Part shown: positions 24,453-32,040 of the stretch, in pieces
Numbering within the stretch: the first letter of the stretch is position 1
Layout of the letters: each line of letters opens with the position of its first letter
From: Clostridia bacterium
GTDB taxonomy: Bacteria > Bacillota > Clostridia > Christensenellales > CAG-314
NCBI GenBank assembly: GCA_028703495.1
Contig: JAQVMT010000014.1
Location: forward strand, 1-32,040
Direction of reading: 5' to 3'
DNA length: 32,040 nucleotides
The notes under the pieces: model-generated
Databases searched by the model: none
Told to the model about the DNA's origin: nothing
Seen by the model: the letters and a program-made list of their open reading frames with translations, nothing else
Program-made: the position numbers and the translations under genes

Positions 24453-27026
24453 ATGGCTAAGAAAGTCGATAACGATATAGTCGATTACAAACAGGTATTC
24501 GACAAAACAAAAATAATCAAGGTCAAGGTCGAGGACGAGATGCGCAAGAGCTTTATTGCGTATGCCATGGCTGTAAACGTAAGCCGTGCGATTCCCGATG
24601 TTCGCGACGGATTGAAGCCCGTACACAGGCGTATTTTATACTCTATGGGCGAATTGGGGATGTTTGCGGATAAGCCTTACAGAAAATGCGCAAGAATCGT
24701 CGGTGACGTAATGGGAAAATATCACCCCCACGGTGATGCCGCAATCTATGATGCATTGGTTAGATTGGCGCAAAACTTTTCCATTAATTGTCCTCTTGTG
24801 GATGGGCAGGGAAACTTCGGAAGTGTGGACGGTGATCCGCCCGCCGCCTCCCGTTACACCGAGGCGAGGTTGAGCAAGATTAGCGCGGAGATGCTGCGCG
24901 ACATAGATAAAGACACAATTGATACCTATCCCAACTTCGATGAAACCCTACAGCAGCCCGTGGTGCTGCCCAGCCGTTTTCCCAACATTTTGGTTAACGG
25001 TGCGGACGGTATTGCCGTGGGAATGGCTACAAATATTCCTCCTCACAATTTGGTTGAGGTTATAAACGGCACTATTGCGATGCTGGACGATCCCGATATC
25101 TCAATCGAGGACCTAATGCGGTATATCCCTGCGCCCGACTTTCCCACGGGTGGCGTCATTATGGGCAGAGTCGGCGCGAGGAGCGCTTACCGCACGGGCA
25201 GAGGTAATCTTGTGCTCCGTGCAAAGACGGAGATAGAGGAGCACGTTGTCAACGGACAGCATCGTTCGAGGATTGTCGTTACGGAGTTGCCCTATCAGGT
25301 AAACAAGGCGAAGCTGATTGAATCTATCGCCGATCTTGTCAAGGACAAGCGTATCGAGGGAATAAGCGACATTAAGGAAGAATCCGACCGTCAGGGTATG
25401 AGAATTGTCATCGATATCAAGAAGGATGCCAACGCTCAAGTTGTGTTAAACCTGCTCTTTAAGCATACACAGCTGCAGATAAGCGGCGGTATTATCATGC
25501 TTGCTCTGCACAACGGACAACCTTTGGTGATGAATTTAAAGGAGATTCTCGGACATTACATCGGCCACCAAAAGGAAGTAATAATCAGGCGCACGCAGTA
25601 CGACCTAAAGAAAGCCGAGGAACGCTGTCATATTTTGGAGGGGTTGGTCATTGCACTTGACAACATCGACAGAGTTGTGCAGATTATCAAGTCAAGCAAG
25701 GATTCTTCGGAGGCTGCAGACAGGTTAAAGGAGGAGTTCGGACTCTCCGATAAACAAACCAAAGCCATTTTGGAGATGCAGCTTCAAAGATTGACTCATC
25801 TTCAGGTTGATTCGTTGCATGCCGAGTTGGATAAGCTTCTCAAGCTCATCGAACAATATCGAGAAATTCTCGGTACTCCGAGTATGGTTGTCGATATCAT
25901 TAAGAATGAAATGGGCGAAATTGCCGCCAAATACGGAACGCCCAGAAAATCCGAAATCAGTATTGACGAAAGCGGGATAGTATTCGGCGATTTAATCGAT
26001 AAAGAGGACGTTTTGATAAGTATGACTCACGACGGATATATCAAAAGGCTTCCCGTCAATGAGTATAGGGTTCAAAAAAGGCGCGGAGTTGGTATTACCG
26101 CGCACAAGCCCAAGGAGGAGGACTTTGTCGTCAATATGTTCGTGTGCAATACTCACGACGATTTGCTTTTCTTCTCCAATATCGGAAAGGTTTATTGCAT
26201 GAAGGCTTATGAGATACCCGAGGCACAACGCACCGCAAGAGGTCGCGCAATTATCAATTTGCTCCAGCTAGAGAATGGCGAGAAAATCAGCGCGGTTCTG
26301 CCAAGAAAAGAGGGCGATGGGTATCTGTTTATGGCAACAAAGAACGCGCTTGTCAAAAAGACCGCGTTGAGTGAGTATGATAATATCCGAAAGAGCGGCA
26401 AAATCGCGATTAAACTCCTCGATGGCGATGAGCTTGTCGCGGTTGACTTTACCGACGGAAACAAGGATATCTTGATTGCAAGCAAATTCGGAAAGGGCAT
26501 CCGCTTTGTCGAAAGCGACGTCCGCCCTGTCGGTCGAGATTCGCAGGGGGTTCGCAGTATTTCGCTTGCCGAGGGCGATGCCGTTGTGGATATGGCGATT
26601 GTTGAGGAAGATAAGCAGATCGTCACCATCACCGAAAACGGATTCGGGAAACGTTGCTCGGTCAACGATTTCCGCCGTCAGGGCAGAGGCGGCAGTGGCG
26701 TAAAGGTCGGCGTCGTCAACGAGGAAACCGGCAATATCGTCAATATGAAGCAGGTGGACGAAGCCGATGACCTGATGTGCATTGCCGACAGCGGTATCGT
26801 TATCCGTTTCAAGGTCGGCGACATTCGTGTGGTTCACCGCGCAAGCTTGGGCGTTAGAATTATGACGCTTAAGGACGATGCAAAAATCGTGTGCGTCGCA
26901 ACCTGCGACAGCGAAGCCGATTCCGACAGCGAAGCCGATTCCGACAACGATATAAATTACGATGGAGAGGCTGAAAAAGTCGACATTGCCGATTCAGCCG
27001 ATGCAGACGACTTGACTTTCGAATAA
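24453..27026 (+). CDS. gyrA: DNA gyrase subunit A
   Basis: DNA cleavage-religation subunit of gyrase, 857 residues. The N-terminal breakage-reunion domain has catalytic Y135 (A-A-S-R-Y-T-E) and the quinolone-resistance region H-P-H-G-D-A96-A-I-Y-D100, in which the residue equivalent to E. coli Ser83 is alanine. The C-terminal beta-pinwheel follows from about 515; its first blade has Q-K-R-R-G-V-G instead of the canonical GyrA box Q-R-R-G-G-K-G. The [14 protein letters not shown] segment is typical of GyrA rather than ParC. The tail from about 818 is a highly acidic D/S/E/A run containing an 18-bp tandem repeat. GAGGAG precedes the ATG by about 8 nt; the gene is coupled to gyrB. Confidence 0.96.
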   Translation: MAKKVDNDIVDYKQVFDKTKIIKVKVEDEMRKSFIAYAMAVNVSRAIPDVRDGLKPVHRRILYSMGELGMFADKPYRKCARIVGDVMGKYHPHGDAAIYDALVRLAQNFSINCPLVDGQGNFGSVDGDPPAASRYTEARLSKISAEMLRDIDKDTIDTYPNFDETLQQPVVLPSRFPNILVNGADGIAVGMATNIPPHNLVEVINGTIAMLDDPDISIEDLMRYIPAPDFPTGGVIMGRVGARSAYRTGRGNLVLRAKTEIEEHVVNGQHRSRIVVTELPYQVNKAKLIESIADLVKDKRIEGISDIKEESDRQGMRIVIDIKKDANAQVVLNLLFKHTQLQISGGIIMLALHNGQPLVMNLKEILGHYIGHQKEVIIRRTQYDLKKAEERCHILEGLVIALDNIDRVVQIIKSSKDSSEAADRLKEEFGLSDKQTKAILEMQLQRLTHLQVDSLHAELDKLLKLIEQYREILGTPSMVVDIIKNEMGEIAAKYGTPRKSEISIDESGIVFGDLIDKEDVLISMTHDGYIKRLPVNEYRVQKRRGVGITAHKPKEEDFVVNMFVCNTHDDLLFFSNIGKVYCMKAYEIPEAQRTARGRAIINLLQLENGEKISAVLPRKEGDGYLFMATKNALVKKTALSEYDNIRKSGKIAIKLLDGDELVAVDFTDGNKDILIASKFGKGIRFVESDVRPVGRDSQGVRSISLAEGDAVVDMAIVEEDKQIVTITENGFGKRCSVNDFRRQGRGGSGVKVGVVNEETGNIVNMKQVDEADDLMCIADSGIVIRFKVGDIRVVHRASLGVRIMTLKDDAKIVCVATCDSEADSDSEADSDNDINYDGEAEKVDIADSADADDLTFE
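26907..26942 (+). repeat. 18-bp tandem repeat in the gyrA acidic tail
   Basis: GACAGCGAAGCCGATTCC occurs twice back to back (26907-26924 and 26925-26942), encoding D-S-E-A-D-S twice in frame, followed by a partial GACAACGAT. Confidence 0.93.
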
Positions 27027-27112
27027 TATCATTCGGAAGGCAAAGCAGCCTTTTCGGGCTAGACCTCTTTCGAAGCAATTACAAGCATCACAACGTGGAC
27101 TTTGCGGGGAAT

Positions 27113-27943
27113 ATGGACTTTAAGAAGGTATTACAGGATAATAATTTCACATTTAAAAAGCAGTTTGGACAAAATTTCATTACCGATGCCAATCTGCTTT
27201 TGGCTATTGTAAAGGATTCGGGTGTTACGGAGGCGGACACGGTCGTGGAGGTCGGAGCCGGGGCGGGAACGCTCACCGCCAAGCTGGCGGAGTGCGCAAA
27301 ACGCGTTATCGCCTTTGAAATTGACGAGAAGCTTCGCCCTGTTCTGCAAACTACGCTTGAAAAGCAACCTAATGTCGAGGTTCATTTCGAGGATATTTTG
27401 AAGGTCAAGCCTACATGGCTAAAAGATATCGCAGGGGAATTTCGAGTTGTCGCCAATTTGCCCTATTACATTACGACTCCCGTAATTATGTATTTTTTCG
27501 AGGGCGACTTCGATGTGAAATCGGTGACCGTAATGGTTCAGGAGGAGGTTGCTCGAAGACTTACGGCTTCGCCCGGCGGAAAGGATTACGGCGCAATTAC
27601 CGTAATGACAAGCTTAGCTTCCGACGTTACAATTACACGCAAGGTCAACAGAACGGTTTTTGTTCCTCAACCAAACGTAGACAGCGCGATCGTGCGCTTC
27701 GACATGAAAAGCAAGTATCAGCAAATAAACGTAGCGCAGGTAAGAAGGCTGGTTAAAAGTGCGTTCGGCTGCAGAAGGAAAACGTTGGCAAACAATCTCT
27801 CAAAAGACTTCGGAATAACCAAGGAGCAGTGCGCGGAAATATTGACTTCGATGTCGAAGAAAGCGGATGTTCGCGGTGAAACACTATCTGTTGATGAGTT
27901 TGTGAAGCTAAATTCGCTGCTTCACGCATACATGACGGAGTAA
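27113..27943 (+). CDS. rsmA: 16S rRNA (adenine(1518)-N6/adenine(1519)-N6)-dimethyltransferase
   Basis: Dimethylates two adjacent adenines in the 3' hairpin of 16S rRNA during small-subunit maturation (KsgA). The 276-residue product has G-Q20-N-F-I near the N-terminus, SAM motif I V-V-E-V-G-A-G-A-G-T-L-T (44-55), E69 at the end of strand 2, and the catalytic N115-L-P-Y-Y-I-T-T-P. The C-terminal helical domain ends with V-R-G-E-T-L-S-V-D-E-F. The ATG at 27113 is preferred, giving a usual N-terminus; an in-frame GTG at 27095 is possible, and neither has an ideal ribosome binding site. The final C-terminal codons are echoed 74 bp downstream. Confidence 0.94.
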   Translation: MDFKKVLQDNNFTFKKQFGQNFITDANLLLAIVKDSGVTEADTVVEVGAGAGTLTAKLAECAKRVIAFEIDEKLRPVLQTTLEKQPNVEVHFEDILKVKPTWLKDIAGEFRVVANLPYYITTPVIMYFFEGDFDVKSVTVMVQEEVARRLTASPGGKDYGAITVMTSLASDVTITRKVNRTVFVPQPNVDSAIVRFDMKSKYQQINVAQVRRLVKSAFGCRRKTLANNLSKDFGITKEQCAEILTSMSKKADVRGETLSVDEFVKLNSLLHAYMTE

Positions 27944-28000
27944 TTTGCGGTAAGACGCTAACGGTTGACGAGTTTGAAAGGCTTAAGCGGATAATATAAA
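27869..28000 (+). repeat. 74-bp-period diverged echo of the rsmA 3' end
   Basis: The segment from 27873 (GCGGTGAAACACTATC...) reappears from 27947 (GCGGTAAGACGCTAAC...). At protein level the pair reads G-E-T-L-S-V-D-E-F-V-K-L-N-S-L-L and G-K-T-L-T-V-D-E-F-E-R-L-K-R-I-I; the echo is in another frame relative to rsmA and ends in TAA. Many differences are silent or conservative. Confidence 0.75.
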
Positions 28001-28003
28001 AAT

Positions 28004-29011
28004 ATGAAAGCAATTTTAATTTATGATAGAGAGCGCAGAAAGGGAAACGATAAATTCGTTTATTATCTCAATAGGTATCTATGCGACAGGGTTGAGGTCG
28101 AAATTTGTTATGTCGAGGATATTTTGACGGAGAACGATGGTGCGATCGGGGCGAATTTATCTGCTTTCACGGAGCCTTGCTTTGCTGTAATGCGTACGGA
28201 TTGTCATGCGCTTAGCAGACTTTTGGAAAAGCATGGTGTGCGCGTTTTCAACAACTCCGAAGTAACCGAGATTTTCAACGACAAAATGAAAACCTATAGA
28301 CTTTGCGAGAGGTTGGGCATTGATTTTTTGGACTGCTTTGAACTAAGAGACAGCGTTTGTGCCGATCGGGCAGAAAGCTTCGGATTTCCACTGGTCGTCA
28401 AAAGTAAAAACGGGCATGGCGGCAAGGAAGTATATTTGGCACATAACGCAAATGAGTTTAAAAGCGAAGTGGAGCAGTACTTTGCGCAGCTATCCGATGA
28501 AGAAAGCAGGACTAGTCGGGATAATGAGATGCTTAAGAAGAATGAAAGCGCGGCTGTATCGATTGCAAATAATTGTAAGGGCGAAAAAATGCCGTATTGC
28601 GATGAGCAAGCAGGCTTACTTGCACAGAAGGTCTGTAGCTCGTTAGGCAGAGATTTGAGGATCTACCTAATCGGCGGAAAAGCCGTGGTAGCGATGCTGA
28701 GAATCGGAAACGGAGATTTTCGTGCAAATTATAAATTGGGCGGAAGTGCGATGCGCGTTTCGATTGATCGCACCCTTACCGAAACGGCGGAAATGATTGC
28801 AAGCGCGGTAAAGGCTGACTATATCGGTGTAGATTTCATTTTTGACGGGCTAAATATCAAGGTCGGTGAGGGGGTATCGGCAATAAGCTACGACAGGGCA
28901 TATCTGAACGAGGTCGAGGATATTGTGGGGTGCAGAATGGTGTATGAAAATACCGACATCGATATGTTGAAGCTATATTGCGAGTACGTTTTGGAGCAGA
29001 TGGGATTATGA
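28004..29011 (+). CDS. RimK-like ATP-grasp protein with degenerate metal motif
   Basis: A 335-residue ATP-grasp-fold protein, paralogous to the next gene. It keeps the ATP-binding lysine K133 (L-V-V-K-S-K), a glycine loop G-H-G-G-K-E-V-Y (137-144), G-R216-D-L-R-I and the metal-binding D277 (G-V-D-F). The second metal motif, which should read E-V-N-x-N, is I-K-V-G-E-G here, and a hydrophilic insert of about 35 residues lies at about 168-202. It may be catalytically impaired and act as a partner of the downstream enzyme. RimK-type enzymes ligate amino acids such as glutamate to acceptor carboxyls; no substrate can be assigned. No clear ribosome binding site; its stop overlaps the next start (ATGA). 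Confidence 0.8.
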   Translation: MKAILIYDRERRKGNDKFVYYLNRYLCDRVEVEICYVEDILTENDGAIGANLSAFTEPCFAVMRTDCHALSRLLEKHGVRVFNNSEVTEIFNDKMKTYRLCERLGIDFLDCFELRDSVCADRAESFGFPLVVKSKNGHGGKEVYLAHNANEFKSEVEQYFAQLSDEESRTSRDNEMLKKNESAAVSIANNCKGEKMPYCDEQAGLLAQKVCSSLGRDLRIYLIGGKAVVAMLRIGNGDFRANYKLGGSAMRVSIDRTLTETAEMIASAVKADYIGVDFIFDGLNIKVGEGVSAISYDRAYLNEVEDIVGCRMVYENTDIDMLKLYCEYVLEQMGL

Positions 29012-29883
29012 AAGGATGTTTAATTGTTAACGGCTTTGTCAAATGGAGCAAGTTTGATGAGCTGTATAAAATGCTGATAGGAGCGTTTGAAAGGAAGGGT
29101 GTCGAGTTGGAAAAGATCGGCACTTTGGATTTAATCGATTCGATTGACGGCGGCGCAGAAGGAACGAAGCTGACACAACTAACAAAGGAATACGACTTTG
29201 TACTCTTTTGGGACAAGGACGATGTGTTGTGCGGAAGGCTGGAAAGGCTGGGGCTTAGGGTATTCAACTCGTCAAGGGCAATAAGGCTATGTGACGACAA
29301 GGGCTTGACTGCCTTCGATCTGCAAAACAGCGGAATTAAAATGCCGAAAACCTTTGTGTCGCCGTACACCTTTCGTCCGTTTTCCGAATACGACTTTTTG
29401 GACGAAGTTATCGACGAATTAGGGTTGCCCTTGGTCGTCAAACGTGCCTGCGGTTCGTTCGGCGCGCAGGTTCACCTTGTGCAATCCAAAGATGAGTTGA
29501 TTGAGAAAGCAAAGCTTTACACGCCCGACCGAATGGTTTTCCAAGAATGTATTACTTCGAGCTTCGGACGGGATGTGCGGATACACGTTGTCGGAGGAGA
29601 GGTTGTTGCGGCAGTTTTAAGAGTAGCCAAGGAGGGAGAATTCTGTGCTAATGTTACAAACGGCGGAAAAATGCTACCCTTTGAGCCGACCGAGGAGATG
29701 AAAGAGCTTGCAATTCGCGCATGCGAGGCTTTGGGCGTGGATTTTGCAGGTGTTGACGTGCTGTTTGGCGAGCAACCTATTCTATGCGAGGTCAACACCA
29801 ACGCGCATTTTGTCAATCTGTACAACGCAACGGGCGTGAACGTGGCAGATTTTATCGCGGACTACGTTATTAAAAGCGTATAG
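29008..29883 (+). CDS. RimK-family ATP-grasp ligase
   Basis: A 291-residue ATP-grasp ligase (RimK/alpha-L-glutamate ligase group) expected to join an amino acid to a carboxyl group via an acyl-phosphate. The full motif set is present: K145 (P-L-V-V-K-R), G-S-F-G-A-Q-V-H-L-V, F-Q-E-C for adenine binding (178-181), G-R188-D-V-R-I, D250 (A-G-V-D) and the metal-binding E261-V-N263-T-N. The start at 29008 overlaps the preceding gene's stop by 4 nt, so the two are translationally coupled and probably act together. The substrate is unknown; adjacency to rsmA is not informative. Confidence 0.88.
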   Translation: MKGCLIVNGFVKWSKFDELYKMLIGAFERKGVELEKIGTLDLIDSIDGGAEGTKLTQLTKEYDFVLFWDKDDVLCGRLERLGLRVFNSSRAIRLCDDKGLTAFDLQNSGIKMPKTFVSPYTFRPFSEYDFLDEVIDELGLPLVVKRACGSFGAQVHLVQSKDELIEKAKLYTPDRMVFQECITSSFGRDVRIHVVGGEVVAAVLRVAKEGEFCANVTNGGKMLPFEPTEEMKELAIRACEALGVDFAGVDVLFGEQPILCEVNTNAHFVNLYNATGVNVADFIADYVIKSV

Positions 29884-29916
29884 TGAGTGTATTTCGACAG
29901 GATAGTTATCGAGAGG

Positions 29917-30366
29917 CTAAGGCTTGCTTAACAAATCGTCAATAAGCTTTCTATTGAAATCGTCTGGCGGATTCTCCTGAAAAACGATAATATCCGGCAA
30001 ATTTCCGTCCCGAAGAAACATTTTGATTACGGGAGATCGACTTTTATTGGCATACAGAACGCAATTATACAGTATTGTTGTGGCGTAGCCCTCGCTGAAT
30101 ACGACGATAGTTACGCACTGCCATTCCTTGGTAGAGTTAAAAGAAAGCGTAGCGCATTCTGTGATGCCGTTTGTTGCGGACAGCCTGACGGCATTGCTCA
30201 AATCGAAGTTGCATTGCCCGGTGTACGCTTGCGGCAGCACGAAGACCTCGGCGGACAAGGGGTTTAAGCGGACATCGCAAACGCGGACGCTCAAAGTTAT
30301 TTTTTGTTCGGCGGAGCAGCCCGAAAAGAGCAAAAAGAAGACAGCCAAAAAGCACAATCTTTTCAT
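29917..30366 (-). CDS. small lipoprotein of unknown function
   Basis: A 149-residue exported protein with a short signal peptide and lipobox F-S-G-C (Cys17). The mature part opens with I-T-L-S-V-R-V-C-D-V-R-L-N-P-L-S-A-E-V-F-V-L, which looks like a carboxypeptidase-regulatory/CNA-B-like beta-sandwich start, but this is a guess. There are three further cysteines in the mature region. Start: ATG at 30366 is 13 nt from GGAGG (30384-30380); a GTG at 30375 is in frame only 4 nt away, so either could be used. It is convergent with the ATP-grasp pair and divergent from the next lipoprotein. No named family recognised. Confidence 0.7.
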   Translation of the reverse strand: MKRLCFLAVFFLLFSGCSAEQKITLSVRVCDVRLNPLSAEVFVLPQAYTGQCNFDLSNAVRLSATNGITECATLSFNSTKEWQCVTIVVFSEGYATTILYNCVLYANKSRSPVIKMFLRDGNLPDIIVFQENPPDDFNRKLIDDLLSKP

Positions 30367-30614
30367 CGGATACACATTACCTCCGTCTTAAATATTACTT
30401 GAAAGGATAGAGAGTTGCAAATTCGAACAGCCGAGTTATGCTCGGGATACTAAATTATATTCGTAAAACGCGTGAATATGAGGTTGGCAAGCACCCGATA
30501 ATGCGATTTGATAAGTGTTTTGGATAAATAGACGAATCCGTTCGCTATATTTGCGAAAATTGAGGTGCTTTATTACGAACAAAAAAGAAGTCGTTTAGAT
30601 AAAAAAGGTAGAAA

Positions 30615-30758
30615 CTTGAAAGAATATAGCGGCACACCTTGCGACTGCGTGGTTTATCGCGCTAAGTCACGTACATCTGTGTACGCTCCTGTCGCGCTCA
30701 AACCCAGCTGTCGCAATCTGTACCACTCTCTTCTTTCAAGTCATTTTTGTGACGGAGG
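30615..30758 (+). promoter_or_regulatory. dispersed leader element, copy B (128-bp imperfect hairpin plus RBS)
   Basis: The second copy of the element at 5514-5658, 144 bp long. ACTTGAAAGA (30614-30623) is the exact reverse complement of TCTTTCAAGT (30732-30741); pairing continues inward for about 35 bp with scattered mismatches, and the tip closes with CGTAC/GTACG around 30670-30685. Just beyond the right arm comes ATTTTTGTGACGGAGG, the ribosome binding site of the following lipoprotein gene. It is either a mini inverted-repeat element captured as a leader or a cis-regulatory RNA family of this genome. Confidence 0.65.
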
Positions 30759-30772
30759 TCATGACTATAAAT

Positions 30773-31462
30773 ATGAAAAATGCCTTGTACAAAGCAGTAA
30801 TTGTGGCGTTGACGATGGTGTTAATGTTAACATTTTCGGGTTGTTGGAGCTCGAAAATCGACGGAGATATGGAAGCGGAGCAAATAAACATACTAACGGG
30901 GTACTGTCAGAAGCTATTGAACGACAACGAGTTCAAGGCGGAGATGTATATATACGAGGGCACATCGAGCTACAGCATAGAATATGACGTAAGCGGCGAT
31001 GTTTTCAATCAATCGGCCGCATCGGTAAAAAGCGGTGTTCTTTACACTACGCAGATTGATTTCGACGGTGAAACATATTCGGTATACAACGGCTTGAAGA
31101 AGTACACGGCAACGGCGGATAACATCGATTCGATTCTAACCACGTCGGAGGTTACTCGATACAACGCCTACAATTTCGTTTACGCCGTTTCGCCAAAGTG
31201 CGGACACAGTCAGATGTACATGAGAAGCGGACTGTCCAAAAACAAGTATAAATTGATATTAACCGAAGACTATTTAAGCGGCAACTATATAACCAACAGC
31301 AACCTTCCCGAGTACGAATTGAACGACTTTTACGGCAACATCGTCTACGAAGTCGAGGACGGTGCCATAACTAAAATCGAGTTGTACATAAACGCGTATT
31401 TTGTAAATCTCGGCGTAATAACTCAAAGAACTGTCGTTTTTTCGCTTACATCGGAGCGATAG
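30773..31462 (+). CDS. lipoprotein of unknown function
   Basis: A 229-residue exported lipoprotein with a hydrophobic signal peptide and lipobox F-S-G-C (Cys24). The mature part is rich in Y, S, N and T and predicted beta; it recalls LolA/LppX-like lipoproteins of clostridia in length and in having alternating strands, but no diagnostic motif is seen. The ATG at 30773 is chosen because it gives a normal signal peptide and lies 14 nt from GGAGG (30754-30758), the same arrangement as at the M18 gene; an in-frame ATG at 30761 is only 2 nt from it. Its leader is element copy B. Confidence 0.78.
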   Translation: MKNALYKAVIVALTMVLMLTFSGCWSSKIDGDMEAEQINILTGYCQKLLNDNEFKAEMYIYEGTSSYSIEYDVSGDVFNQSAASVKSGVLYTTQIDFDGETYSVYNGLKKYTATADNIDSILTTSEVTRYNAYNFVYAVSPKCGHSQMYMRSGLSKNKYKLILTEDYLSGNYITNSNLPEYELNDFYGNIVYEVEDGAITKIELYINAYFVNLGVITQRTVVFSLTSER

Positions 31463-31556
31463 TGAAGAGGGCGGTGTGGATTGCGTATTTCGCCATTACA
31501 ACATAAGCGTTTGCATTCGATAATTTGCCGAGTTTTCGAAAATACCGATAAAACGC

Positions 31557-31586
31557 TTGACGAATTGGCTCATTATTTGGTACAAT
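31557..31586 (+). promoter_or_regulatory. SigA-type promoter of tRNA-Trp
   Basis: TTGACG (31557-31562), 18 bp, TACAAT (31581-31586). A small inverted repeat AACACG/CGTGTT (about 31602-31619) lies in the pre-tRNA leader. Confidence 0.75.
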
Positions 31587-31636
31587 CGCTAGGCAGGAAT
31601 GGAACACGCTCGTGCGTGTTTGTCCGCCATAATTGT

Positions 31637-31711
31637 AGGGGAGTGGCTCAACGGTAGAGTAGCGGTCTCCAAAACCGTAGGTTGCGTGTTCGAATCGCGT
31701 CTCCCCTGCCA
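31637..31711 (+). tRNA. trnW: tRNA-Trp (CCA anticodon)
   Basis: A full cloverleaf can be drawn: acceptor AGGGGAG (31637-31643) with CTCCCCT (31701-31707), discriminator G31708 and an encoded CCA (31709-31711); D-arm GCTC/GAGT; anticodon stem GCGGT/ACCGT with loop CTCCAAA, anticodon CCA at 31669-31671; T-arm GCGTG/CGCGT with loop TTCGAAT. The only tRNA gene in the window. Its last 20 nt start a tandem repeat array. Confidence 0.97.
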
Positions 31712-32040
31712 ACATAATTAAAGGCTGTCACCCGACAGCCTTTTTTCGTGTTGCGATTCTCACACGCAACTCAAATCCCGCCATATAAATATGACGTGAT
31801 TTATTCCGTATGACGCGACTGTTCCACAGCCGCTAATTTGCTCCGCGCACCTGAATCGCGTCTCCCCTGCCAACATAATTAAAGGCTGTCACCCGACAGC
31901 CTTTTTTCGTGTCGCGATTCTCACACGCAACTCAAATCCCGCCATATAAATATGACGTGATTTATTCCGTATGACGCGACTGTTCCACAGCCGCTAATTT
32001 GCTCCGCGCACCTGAATCGCGTCTCCCCTGCCAACATAAT
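31692..32040 (+). repeat. 161-bp tandem array seeded by the tRNA-Trp 3' end
   Basis: Units start at 31692, 31853 and 32014 (the last cut by the window edge), exactly 161 bp apart. Each begins GAATCGCGTCTCCCCTGCCA, that is, the T-loop to CCA end of tRNA-Trp, followed by the terminator and about 110 bp of unique sequence. Units 1 and 2 differ by one base (CGTGTTGCG against CGTGTCGCG). The array continues beyond the window. Confidence 0.93.
31721..31746 (+). terminator. intrinsic terminator of tRNA-Trp
   Basis: AAGGCTGTC (31721-31729), ACCC loop, GACAGCCTT (31734-31742), T-run to 31746. The same terminator is present in the second unit of the 161-bp array. Confidence 0.93.

Noticed and set aside
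30565-30987. 140-codon plus-strand frame across leader element B
   Set aside because: It overlaps the lipoprotein gene in another frame and translates the hairpin element; composition is not protein-like.
31446-31715. minus-strand frame over tRNA-Trp
   Set aside because: It is antisense to a clear tRNA and its promoter.
31692-32040. 161-bp array considered as an assembly or chimera artefact
   Set aside because: A base difference between units 1 and 2 and the precise start at the tRNA T-loop favour a real array, though long reads would settle it.

Overview
The window looks like a chromosomal segment of an uncultured, probably gut-associated, Gram-positive Clostridia-type bacterium. The grounds are strong AGGAGG-type ribosome binding sites, SigA-type promoters (TTGACA or TTGCAA, 17 bp, TATAAT), a CdaA-type diadenylate cyclase, the dnaG-rpoD-trmK cluster, several lipobox lipoproteins (one with InlB-type B repeats) and no outer-membrane genes. 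Placement below class level, for example Christensenellales-like, is inference. Nearly everything lies on the + strand; only the YjbR-like gene and one small lipoprotein are on the - strand.

Layout: 1-778 holds no gene, only hairpins. 779-5314: a SAM methyltransferase, a five-repeat surface lipoprotein, a metallophosphoesterase and a PlsC-like acyltransferase with a zinc ribbon. 5674-8299: M18 aminopeptidase, sirtuin and, convergent, a YjbR-like protein. 8724-11214: cdaA with a severely truncated cdaR-like remnant, then a DUF1015 protein. 11580-14697: an orphan OmpR-type response regulator and a large acidic lipoprotein. 14698-15704: about 1 kb without a gene, holding a terminator and a repeat patch. 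15705-21574: dnaG, rpoD, trmK, a coiled-coil zinc-ribbon protein and tcdA. 21713-22067: a compact promoter/terminator/30-codon ORF unit. 22520-29883: gyrB, gyrA, rsmA and two overlapping RimK-like ATP-grasp genes. 29917-31462: two divergent small lipoproteins. 31637 to the end: tRNA-Trp(CCA) and a 161-bp tandem array seeded by its 3' end.

The core genes handle replication (dnaG, gyrBA), transcription (rpoD), RNA modification (trmK, rsmA, tcdA, tRNA-Trp), c-di-AMP signalling (cdaA) and the cell surface (lipoproteins, acyltransferase).

The most unusual signal is not a gene. The 3' ends of genes are repeatedly echoed just downstream by tandem duplication. This is seen after the metallophosphoesterase (69 bp), sirtuin (75 bp), trmK (75 bp), rsmA (74 bp), the cdaR remnant (98 bp) and tRNA-Trp (161 bp). 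The echoed copies have diverged, and four of the five protein echoes keep the C-terminal reading and the stop codon. Similar-period repeats also occur inside trmK (72 bp, in frame) and in the yjbR leader (56-60 bp). A second signal is a pair of collinear elements of about 145 bp, able to form long hairpins, that end exactly in the ribosome binding sites of two unrelated genes (5514-5658 and 30615-30758). All calls are by eye; no database search or folding calculation was run.
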